From Diphasiastrum complanatum (Eukaryota; Streptophyta; Lycopodiopsida; Lycopodiales; Lycopodiaceae), in assembly GCA_029204225.1 (NCBI GenBank), contig CM055099.1:62790642-62854641 (forward strand): DNA of 64,000 bases, written 5' to 3'. Position numbers and translations under genes: made by a program. Of this stretch, positions 55,377 through 64,000 are shown one piece after another. Each line of letters begins with the position of its first letter. Position 1 is the stretch's first letter. The notes under the pieces were generated by a model that saw only the letters and a program-made list of their open reading frames with translations, was not told the DNA's origin and searched no databases.

Positions 55377-55722
55377 TGTTACGAGCTCGTGACCAGTGCC
55401 GAACCCTGGAGAACACAGATAGGTCAGATACCACAGTCAGGGTCGTGTCCAGCGTACACGACCAACAGGGCAAGACAGTGTGAGTAGTGTGCCCTAGCAC
55501 GGTCCATAGCCTAACACAGTCTAGGGACCCTGTCAGCAGGACAGGGGCCCCAGTTGAGTCCCGACGTGCAGTCGGCCACGTCAGTGCCACGTGGCCGACA
55601 CTTGGCAGTTGCATGCTACAAGTCCTCACACTGGGCTAGGAGGGGCTTACTCTATATCAGGGAGTAGGCAAGGTTGGGTGGATCAGTTAGTGTTTGCCCT
55701 ACTGTGGTGTTAGGATCTATTA
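55377..55722 (+). repeat. Gypsy C 3' LTR
   Basis: TGTTACGAGCTCGTGACCAG begins right after the polypurine tract. The downstream part matches the LTR at 38370-38737. It breaks off at about 55722, where RT sequence of the next element begins, so the 3' end is truncated or overwritten. Confidence 0.75.
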
Positions 55723-55744
55723 CAAAAGTGGATACCATCAAATA

Positions 55745-58140
55745 CGGATTCGAGATAAAGACGGCCTTCCGAACCCGTTTTGGTCATTATGAGTTTTGGT
55801 TATGCCATTTGGGTTAACCAATGCCCCAACCACGTTCATGATGCTCATGAACGATGTCTTGCAAGACTATATGGGCAAGTTTGTCGTCAATTTTATTGAT
55901 GATATATGGGTTTTTAGTAAAGCGGACGAGGAGCATGAGGTTCATCTCAAGACCGTATTGGGCAAGTTACAAGCTTCTGTCTTGTATGCCAATGCTTAGA
56001 AGACAAAGTTGTGTAAGACTCGTGTCGAGTATTTGGATCACGTAGTAACAGCTGAGGGTATTTCAGTTGACCCAGCCAAGGTGGTTGTGGTTAAGAAGTG
56101 GCCAAGGCCTGCCGATATATGCCAATTACAATCTTTCTTAAGTTTTTGTAAGTTCTACCGGCAGTTCGTTAGGAACTATTCCAAGGTAGTTGCTCCTTTG
56201 ATGGACCAGTTACGGAAAAACAGCATTGTAGATCGGTGGGTTGCTGAAGCTCATCACATGAGACCTTGATGTAGGCGCTGGCTACGGCTCCAGTTCTCAA
56301 GTTTGTTGATACCCAGAAACCGTTTGACCTAGAGACGGATGCAAATGGCATTGCCGTAAGTACAGTGTTGAGCCAAGATGGTATACCCGCACAGGAGTAA
56401 GAGCTATATGTGAGTACATGCGCTCAAGGTGTGGAGACATTATTTATATGGTGCCAAGTTTTTTGTGTACACAGATCATTATACTTTAAAGTATTTTGCA
56501 CTCAGCCAGATTTGTAAGGCCGCCAAGCTCGGTTGGCCGAGCTGATGCAGGAATTTCATTTGGAACTTCGCTTCCGAAGAGGGAAGGAAAATGTGGTCGT
56601 TGATGCACTAGCATTGGTACTGCATCAGATGAGCCTTGCCTGTAGTTGACAGTGATCTCATGGAGGAGATCAAGAGGGCTCAGCAAAAAGGACCCACATT
56701 GTCAGTGTATGTAGCCTATGCATGCAAGTTAGTCGACCAAGCGGAAGAGTCAGCCTCGCCTGTCGCTTCCGTAGAGGAACACACCAGTACTTATTTGACA
56801 TACACCGTGAAGGAAGGTATGTAGTTGAGGAAACGGGAGTATTTGTGCCAAACGTGAAGGATCTTCATCGTAAGATACTTCATGAATGCCATGATAGTCC
56901 CTGTACAGGGCACCCTGGTATTGATAAGACTAGTGAGCTTTTAAGAAGGCATTTTTTTTGGCCACGATTGCAGCGGGATGTAAGAGAGTACGTCCAGCGT
57001 TGCACGGCTTGTCAGGTGAACAAGGTCGACAGAGTAAGTCCTCTGGGCTTGCTACATCCACTTGAGATACCTATAGGAAGGTGGGAAAGCATCTCTATGG
57101 ATTTTATTGTTAGGCTACCCAAGACCCAGAATGGATTCAATTCTGTTATGGTAGTGGTAGACAGGTTTTCCAAGATGGCTCATTTCATCACAACAACCAA
57201 GAAGGTCACAGCTCCACAAGTGGCTGAGTTGTTTATTCAAAATATTGTCAGGTTACATGGTCTTCCGAAGTCCATAGTTTTTGACAGGGATCCCAAGTTT
57301 ACGGGAAATTTTTGGATTGAGGTGTTCGCCAAGCTGGGAACACAATTGTGGATAAGTGGCTCTGAGCATCCTCAGACGGATGGTCAAACAGAGCGAGTAA
57401 ATCCGATCTTGGAAGATATGCTTAGGGCCTATGTTAGTAGTACGCAAACAGACTGGGTAAAGCATTTACCGCTATTGGAGTTCGCGTACAATGATAAGAG
57501 ACATGCGTCCACTGGATTGAGTCCATTTGAGCTCAGTTATGGTTTCAGACCATTGAGTCCTACAATCATTGGGATTCCACATAGGGTACCTAGTGTTGTA
57601 GAGTTTTTGGCTCAATTGCAGCAGAAGCTAGAGTTGGCACAAGATAACTTGTCCAAAGCTGTAGCTAGGGCAAAGAGTTATGCTCATGAGAACCGTACCT
57701 ATCGAGAATTTGAGAATGGAGATTGGGTGTATATACTACTCCCTTCGAAGTCGAAGGTGCTACGCACAGGAAAGTGCGCCGAGTTATCTCCTAGGTATTG
57801 TGGACCATGGTTGATTATTAAGAAGGTGAGCCAAGTAGCTTATAAGCTACAGCTACTTGTGGGATGCAAGGTGCATCCAGTATTTCATGTTAGCAAACTG
57901 AAGAAATGTTTGCACGATGGCGATAGCCTGGTGGAAAGTCTAGTGTCTCTAGAGGAGAAAGACACCACAGGTTATGGGCCAGATAGAATCCTAGATCAAA
58001 GGGAGCGACGAGTGCGGAATCGTCTTCTTCAAGAGTATCTAGTAACTTGAAAAGGGCATCCGTTGTCAGATGCTACCTGGGAGACGCGACAGGCGTTGTA
58101 GAAGTCTTACCTAGAGTTTGTCATCGAGGACCGATGACTT
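55745..58140 (+). pseudogene. Gypsy D pol (RT to chromodomain)
   Basis: [31 protein letters not shown] (canonical IDDILVYS altered), then RVEYLDHVVTAEGISVDPAK and [20 protein letters not shown]. RNase H is badly broken (56280-56620). Integrase is a long open stretch at about 56820-58050: HECHDSPCTGHPGIDKTSEL, CTACQVNKVD, MDFIVRLPKTQ, VVDRFSKMAHFITTTKKVTA, FDRDPKFTGNFW, HPQTDGQTERVNPILEDMLR, LSPRYCGPWLIIKKVSQVAY. The chromodomain part has stops (EYLVT-stop-KGHPLSDATWETRQAL-stop). Catalytic D, D and E are present in the integrase. Confidence 0.9.
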
Positions 58141-58158
58141 GCCAGAGGAGGGAAGGAT

Positions 58159-58600
58159 TGTTAGAGTCCAGTTACGACTCTATCATGACCTCGTCACGGC
58201 CGGTTACCAAAGGGCCTGAGGCCAAGTATTTGCAAGGGCCGGTGACCGAGGAGGACATCTGTCCCAAGTTGGGACCGGTGCGTCATGAGCAGTGACCCGG
58301 TGTGGCGGCCTGACAAGCTGTTAGAGATGCGGTGTGTCTTGACCGTCGGGACCCTAGAGATGCTAGCCGGCAAGTAGTCGAGGTGACCAAGAGGGTCACA
58401 GGTCTTTGGCGGGGCACGGGGGTGGTACATAAGTCACTCAGTATTCACAGGTCACAGAGGCCAGGCATGCCAAGTGGACTGATCACCCACAGGTGGATGC
58501 CATGTGCCAGTTGACGGGAATAGCAGGTAGCTATGGTTGGGAGGTTCATTCTACACACGGGCTTCTAGGATTCACGAGCTTGGAGAGACTGGCTTGTGAC
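58159..58600 (+). repeat. Gypsy D 3' LTR (approximate end)
   Basis: TGTTAGAGTCCAGTTACGAC follows the polypurine tract. It shares CATGCCAAGTGGACTGATCA-type and GGTTGGGAGGTTCATTC-type segments with the LTR beginning at 61203. Confidence 0.7.
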
Positions 58601-58609
58601 GGGATGAGT

Positions 58610-60715
58610 CTACAAGAGGAAGAGGAATTGCGGAAGATGTTGGAGGAATACCTCAGGTTGGGGTAAAAGGTTCGTCCTAGTTATTCACCTTTCGCCTCCC
58701 CCATTTTGTTGGTTAAGAAAAAGGATGGTAGTTTTCGGATGTGCGCGGATTACAGGGGATTGAATAAAATCACTGCAAAGCACAGATATACGATGCCCGG
58801 GAGTGATGATCTACTGGATGCGTTGCAGGGAGCAACCATTTTCAGTAAGATAAATCTCAAAAGTGGGTATTATGAGATACGGATTCGTGAGGAAGACGTC
58901 CAGAAGACGGCCTTCCAAACCCGTTTTCGACATTATGAGTTCTTGGTTATGTCGTTTGGGTTAACCAATGCACCCACCATGTTCATGATGCTCATGAACG
59001 ATATCCTGCGTGATTATATGGGCAAGTTTATGGTCAATTTTATTGACAACATACTCATCTACAGTAAGACGATGGTGGAGCATGAAGGTCATCTCCAAAC
59101 CGTATTTGGCAAGCTACAAGAAATAGTCCTCTACGCCAATGCTTAGAGGACTGAGTTGTGTAAGACTCGTGTCAAGTATTTGGGTCACGTAGTGATGGCA
59201 GAGGGTATTTATGTTGACCCCGCCAACGTGGTTGTGGTCAATAAGTGGCCAGGCCAATATTTGTCAGTTACAGTCTTTCCTAGGCTTTTGCAAGTTCTAC
59301 CGACGGTTTGTTAGGAACTATTCCAAGGTAGCTGCTCCTTTAACGGATCAGTTACAGAATAACAACAATGTGGTTTGCTGGGATGCTGAGGCTCTCAGCA
59401 TAATTTTGAAATCTTGAAGGAGGCTATTGCAACAACCCAAATACTCAAGATTGTTGATACCCAGAAAGAGAAACCTTTCAACCTTGAGACGGATGCTAGT
59501 GGCATTGCCGTGGGTGCAGTGTTGAGTCAGGAAGGTAGACCAGTAGCCTTTGAAAACAAGAAATTGACGCCAATGCAACAAAAATATCCCACACATTAGC
59601 AAGAGCTATATGCGATCATATATGTGCTCAAGGTGTGGTGACATTATCTATATGGCACCAAATTTTATATGTACACTGACCATCATACTTTGAAGTACTT
59701 ATGCAGTCAGCCAGATTTGGAGGGCCACTAGGCTCGGTGGGCCGAGCCGATGCAGGAATTTCATTTGAAAATTTGCTTCCGAAGAGGGAAGGAAAATGTG
59801 GTCGCTAATGCACTATCTTGGATACTGCATGAGATGAGCTTTACTGTAGTTGACAGTGATCTCATGGAGGAGATCAAGAGAGCTCAGCAGAGCGACAGCG
59901 TGTGTGGCCTAGTGCGCGCAAGGTAGTCAACCAAGCGGAAGAGTCAGTCGAGGCTGTCGCTTCCGTAGAGGCACACACCAATATCTAACATACACCTTGA
60001 AGGATGGTATGTTATTGAGAAACGGAAAGGTTTTCATGCTAGACGTGAAGGATCTTCTTCGTAAGATACTTCATGAATGCCATGATAGTCCCTGCGTAGG
60101 GGTTGGGCACCCGGGTATTGATAAGACTAGTGAACTAGTCGGAAGGCATTATTTCTAGCCACAATTGCAACGAGACGTCAAAGAGTACATCTAGCGTTGC
60201 ATGGTTTGTCAGGTGAACAAGGCCGAGCGGGTAAGTCCTCCGGGCTTACTGCATCCACTGGAGATTCCTGCAAGAAGGTGGGAATGAATCATTGTTGGGC
60301 TAGCCATGACCCAGATGGGATTGAACTCCCTCATCATAGTGTAGACATGTTTTCCAAGATGGCTCACTTCATCACAACGACCAAGAAGCGCAAGTTGCCG
60401 AGTTATTTATCTAGAATGTCATCAGGTTGCCATTGTGTCTGACAAAGATCCCAAGTTTACGGGAAATTTTTGGAACATAGTTGCGGATGAGTAGTTCTGA
60501 GCATCCTCAGACGGATGGCCAGACAAAGTGAGTGAACTAGATCTTGGAAGATATGCTTGGGGCATATGTTAGTAGTACACAAACAGATTGGGTAAAGCAT
60601 TTACCACTATTGGGGTTGGCATACAATGATAAGAGACATGCATCCACTGGATTGAGTCCATTTGAGCTCAATTATGGTTTCAGGCTGCTGAGTTCTACAA
60701 TCATAGGGATCTTGC
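58610..60715 (+). pseudogene. Gypsy E pol (RT, RNase H, integrase core)
   Basis: RT: SPFASPILLVKKKDGSFRMC, NKITAKHRYTMPGSDDLLDA, SGYYEIRIREEDVQKTAFQT, FIDNILIYS, where the second catalytic Asp of the xxDD box is Asn. Connection: [20 protein letters not shown]. RNase H: LETDASGIAVGAVLSQEGRP. Integrase fragments: HECHDSPC..GHPGIDKTSE, CMVCQVNKAE, MFSKMAHFITTTKKRKLPSY, then SSEHPQTDGQTK and a last piece MLGAYVSSTQTDWVKHLPLL to 60715. Stops occur at about 58664, 59146 and 59414 and in the integrase. Confidence 0.88.
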
Positions 60716-60716
60716 G

Positions 60717-61190
60717 TAAGATTGATCCTCGATGACAAACTCTGGGTAAGATTTCCACAACGCCTGGCGAGTCTCCCAGGTAGCATCAGATAAAGGATGC
60801 TCTTTCCAAGCCATTAGATACTCCTGGAGGAGACGATTCCTCAATCGTCGCTGCCTCCAATCTAGGACTCTCTCTGGCCCATAACCCGTGGTGTCTTTCT
60901 CCTCCAAAGATACTAGACCTTCCACCAGGCTCTTAAGTATGCTAACATGAAACACCGGATGCACCTTGCATCCCACAGGTAGTTGTAGCTTATAAGCTAC
61001 TTGGCTAACCTTCTTAATAATCAACCATGGTCCACAATACCTAGGAGATAACTTGGCGCACTTTCTTGTGCGTAGCCCTTTCGACTTTGAAGGGAGTATA
61101 ACCCTCTACCCTAGCCATAGCCCTGAACAAGTTATCTCGTGCCGTCTCTAGCTTCTACTGCATCTGAGTTAGAAACTCTACAATGCTAAA
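60717..61190 (-). pseudogene. Inverted integrase C-terminus/chromodomain block of gypsy E
   Basis: On the minus strand the block reads (from 61187) a segment homologous to 57590 onward, then LSPRYLGPWLIIKKVSQVAY-like sequence, KLQLPVGCKVHPVFHVSILK, SLEEKDTTGYGPERVLDWRQ, RNRLLQEYLMAWKEHPLSDA, TWETRQALWKSYPEFVIEDQ. It is exactly the part missing from the forward element, present in place but reversed. It is less damaged than the copy in element D, whose chromodomain has two stops. Confidence 0.9.
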
Positions 61191-61202
61191 AGAGGGAAGG
61201 AT

Positions 61203-61630
61203 TGTTGGGCTCTAACGTATTCCCGGCACGACCAGCAACTAGGGGCCAAGGGCCAGGGCATTGGCGAGGGCCAGTAATTGGGATGGACACCAGGTGACCC
61301 GTTGGGTTCGGTGCATCACTGACAATGACCCGATGTAACAGCCTGACAGGATGTCAGTATGCGGAGTTATGACCTAATGGACCCTAGTTGTTAGCAGCTA
61401 GCTGGCAGTATGATGGGTGACCGTGTGTGTCATGGATTTCACGCACTGATTGCAGTTAGTAGATTTCATGGAACCATGGGGACTGATCACCCCTTGCATG
61501 GCACCCATGTGTCCCTGGCCCAGAATAGTAATTAGATAAACTCAAGAGGAGGGCACCCACGGTTGGGTGGATCATTCCTCACACTGGCCATCAAAGTTTG
61601 AGAGTTCCTAGAGATTGGAGTGTGACAAAT
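61203..61630 (+). repeat. Gypsy E 3' LTR (approximate end)
   Basis: Begins TGTTGGGCTCTAACG after AGAGGGAAGGAT. Resembles LTR D, including a GGGTGGATCATTC-type segment near the end. Confidence 0.7.
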
Positions 61631-61730
61631 ATTATGGAGATAGCCTACGAATTTTTTCTTTTGCAAGAGCATGGGGAGTGAGTGATGCATGGACCTACAA
61701 AAGCATTGAACAAGTGAGAGACAATTGAGT

Positions 61731-61862
61731 CATCATTTTCTCAACGAGTACTTGGTCACATGGAATGGGCAACCTCTTAGTGAAACTACTTGGGAGACCA
61801 AGTTGCAGGTGCATGCACAACACCCCGATTTTGATATAATAGATGTTCTAGATTCAGGAGAA
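61731..61862 (+). pseudogene. Gypsy chromodomain scrap
   Basis: The open stretch reads LSHHFLNEYLVTWNGQPLSE followed by TTWETKLQVHAQHPDFDIID, a typical chromodomain end (YLVKW..xxxxTWE). It is not part of element E and comes from a more diverged family. Confidence 0.75.
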
Positions 61863-63337
61863 AGTTTGTTTGTTGTTATTAACATGCTTTGATGTGAATG
61901 CAACAAATTTGATTACAAGTTTGAAGTACAGATATTGTAAAAGGCAATGTCACATGAAAGGATTTACTTGTAAGTGGTTGAGTCGTCAACTTGCAATGAC
62001 ATGCTTGGAATTGTATGTGGGTACTGGGTTTCCAAATGAGACTCTTGAATAGATGTCTTGAAAAGTAGGAATTGACAAGTCAACATGTTGCATGTCCTAT
62101 AGTTTGTGGACCACATGCGTGGCATGCTGGTAATAGACCTTTAGCAACTCCTTTGTCATGTCTATTTGTCAAGGTACTTCCAAGTGGTGTGAGTTTCTGG
62201 CCAGTTTGTATGTACTACATATCATTGTAAGGAGGATGTCGGCTACGAGGGTGCTGTGAGAAGAATGGTGAACTCTTGGAGAGGATGCCTCAATGTTCTT
62301 ATGCGCAATTGGCTGTGGAGATACTAGCAACGTACTCTTATGTCGTTATCACTTTGATGTAATCACTTCGAGATTAGTAAAGTTATAAATTTTCTTATCT
62401 TGTAAAATTGTTGTGTGACAGATGAACACTCCATATTCCAAGGACATCAAACTGTCTAACAACCTGGGCATACCCTCAAAAGCTATCAAAATAGGTGCAT
62501 GTTACTGATCCGATCTATTATCTGTGCTTGGTCAATCACAATAGTGATAAGCAAATAATGGCAAGATAGAAATTTCTCGTGACCATTCTTTTCAATCCTA
62601 GTTGTATCTTTGGAGACCTAGTGCTGGATTTTGGACGTAGATCCACAATTTATTTCAATGATTTGGAGATATAGTTGTGAAGTGTTCTGGGAACAGTTCG
62701 AACTGGCAATTGTATACATGAAGGAGAATTTTCAATTCTAAAATAGGTTCATGGTTTTCATTTTCTGTTGGTATGTCTCTTAACAACTTGCTTGTACTAT
62801 GATCATGAACTATATGCAGATTTTGAGAGGACTCTCGAGATCCTGAAGGAACAGCTCCGGAATATTTTCTTATCTCCCACCCCAAACTTTGATTAGCACG
62901 TGAAGGGTCACAATGGATTATACATCTCTGTGTGAAATTGGAATATATCTAAGATACAGTCAGAGCTGTCAATGACTTGATATCTAGTTCTTGGTATCTA
63001 ATGCCCAATGTGAGTCAACCCATTCAGAATTAAATTCGAGGGAGACTTCCTTGTCACTCCAGAGAACACAAACACTTTAGCAAAAGCTTGCTAATGTCTG
63101 GCTTAACTCATTGCAATCAGTCCCTGCATGTCAATAACTAAGTTTGTTCCAACCTAAACAAACTTGTCAAGTGACTTCAGGGATCCATTATAATTACTAC
63201 TAACAGCAATGCATGTCATAAAGACACTTGAAAAAGATATCATGAGAGTGATACTATTAAAAACAGCCCTTTCTAAAGTAGTGAGCATTATTGGTGAAGT
63301 AAAGCATCAGTCTTCATATAGGAAAGGAAAATCAAAC
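61863..63337. other. Intron-like or intergenic sequence, nothing recognised
   Basis: About 1.5 kb upstream (on the minus strand) of the retroelement cluster. Short open frames only; none supported. Confidence 0.35.
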
Positions 63338-63472
63338 CTTTAGTTCTTCATCTGACAGGTTCAAGAAGTTTTCCATCCGCTCACATTTTGACATTAAACC
63401 CAATTGCTGACAAAGCCAGCCTCCTGCTTTCTTCTTTTTGTTTGGCCGCACAATGTTCTTCTTAACTGCATT
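63338..63472 (-). CDS. Host-gene exon upstream of a ~13.3-kb intron
   Basis: Acceptor ATTGTAG|AATG and donor CTAAAG|GTTTG bound 135 nt (45 codons, phase 0 at both ends): NAVKKNIVRPNKKKKAGGWL, then CQQLGLMSKCERMENFLNLS and DEELK. This reads straight into QVRRKQEV at 50048, giving LSDEELKQVRRKQEV. The product is basic then acidic, with no known domain recognised. The gene continues off the right edge of the window. Confidence 0.6.
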
Positions 63473-64000
63473 CTACAATAACGTTCAATGAAAGCCATAA
63501 ACATACACATATACTATTCCTTCCAGAAACCAAAGTCTGCTCCAGCTTTCTATTCTAGGTTTCTTTGAGTTATTTTGCTTCCATTTGACTCCAAAGCAGG
63601 TAAAAGCAAGCAGTTAAAACAGTCACAGCTTGAAAAAGACAGTGCAAACATTCACTTTTAGTAAAATATGGATACATAATCCTGGAAGCTCCTTTAACAA
63701 AGCAGATTGTGCTATGTAGATCTACCTTAAGCAGCTCTTTTCACAAAAATGAACAAACATGCATTTGGAATTGTGTGGCATTTGCACATATTGGCACTTC
63801 TATTGGAGCCTTAAATGCAGACTTTGACCAGAACTGAGGTTTGCAAAAACCAGCATATTGTTGCTATTCAATCAGGTCACACAATTATAAATACTATGCA
63901 TGCTCAATCTCATTGACAAGGTACAAGCTTTAATCCATTTTTAGCTCTGCAAGCAAGGCACTTGATGACAGACAATGCTTCTTTTTCTGCATCTTCTTTC
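63473..64000 (-). other. Intron and possible further exon at the window edge
   Basis: At 63999-63920 the minus strand reads KEDAEKEALSVIKCLACRAK in an open frame followed by a GTACCT donor-like site. This could be the next upstream exon, cut by the window edge. Otherwise nothing is recognised. Confidence 0.3.

Larger units (their letters stand above)
51905..55722 (+). mobile_element. Ty3/gypsy element C (chromodomain type), 5' truncated
   Basis: Starts inside the protease (VMVDDGETHNFINYTLVKKL, about 52000; canonical DSGATHNFI is altered to DDGETHNFI). No 5' LTR or gag. It runs through RT, RNase H, integrase and chromodomain to a polypurine tract (AAGGGGGAGGGAG, 55364-55376) and a 3' LTR. 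Confidence 0.88.
55740..58600 (+). mobile_element. Ty3/gypsy element D, 5' truncated in RT, with 3' LTR
   Basis: Begins within RT (IRDKDGLPNP-like, then FGHYEF) immediately after LTR C. Polypurine tract GAGGAGGGAAGGA and TGTTAGAGTCC at 58159 mark the 3' LTR, which extends to about 58600. It lacks gag, PR and the RT N-terminus. Confidence 0.85.
58610..61630 (+). mobile_element. Ty3/gypsy element E, 5' truncated, with an inverted internal segment
   Basis: RT begins at about 58610 (EEEELRKMLEEYLRLG), integrase ends at about 60715, then an inverted block (about 60717-61190), then a polypurine tract and TGTTGGGCTCTAAC at 61203, the 3' LTR in forward orientation. Same family as element D. Confidence 0.85.

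Noticed and set aside
62655-62885. 76-codon minus-strand ORF near the host exons
   Set aside because: No splice sites in phase with the neighbouring exons and no recognisable domain.

Overview
The window is nuclear DNA from a land plant. It holds one complete 19-exon housekeeping gene with plant-type splice sites, embedded in and flanked by nested Ty1/copia and Ty3/gypsy retrotransposons that use initiator-Met tRNA primer sites. I cannot name the species. The long retroelement-filled introns and the many divergent, unfamiliar genes would fit a large-genome plant such as a fern, lycophyte or gymnosperm, but that is inference.

Layout. (1) 0.6-9.6 kb, minus strand: an intact gene for MCM5, a subunit of the MCM2-7 replicative helicase. 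I placed all 19 exons; they join without frameshift into 726 codons plus stop. Two perfect E2F-type sites lie about 220-240 bp upstream of its ATG. A decayed, possibly plastid-targeted gene starts divergently at 10.07 kb. (2) 11-21 kb: MITE-like and foldback repeats, AT-rich DNA, minisatellites, retrotransposon scraps and a small two-exon candidate gene (20.15-20.70 kb, minus). (3) 21.5-31.9 kb: a nearly complete minus-strand copia element with 450-bp LTRs and a near-perfect 5-bp target duplication. Its 3' LTR is split by a 4,485-bp insertion (21,611-26,095) flanked by GAGAG on both sides. (4) 31.9-47 kb: two complementary, internally deleted copies of one gypsy family (one per strand), plus an LTR and leader of another gypsy family. 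(5) 48-50 kb and 63.3-63.5 kb, minus: exons of one or more unrecognised host genes. Two of them join in frame across a roughly 13.3-kb intron-like gap filled by three decayed chromodomain-type gypsy elements (51.9-61.9 kb). One of these has a short inversion of its integrase C-terminus.

The most unusual feature is inside the insertion in the copia LTR. An ORF begins with the first nine residues of histone H3 (ATG-encoded MARTKQTAR), continues through a very long RS-, Gln- and Pro-rich tail, and ends in a complete H3-type histone fold with a C-terminal extension. It has its own TATA-like box and is open for 453 codons except for a single in-frame TGA at codon 245. A second, unrecognised gene (coiled-coil, basic, frameshifted) converges on it from the other end, and a GC-rich array of three hairpins lies between them. 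The insertion is younger than the copia element it interrupts, so a histone variant appears to have been moved or carried by a mobile segment. Whether it is expressed, a centromeric-type H3, or a decaying capture cannot be decided from sequence alone.
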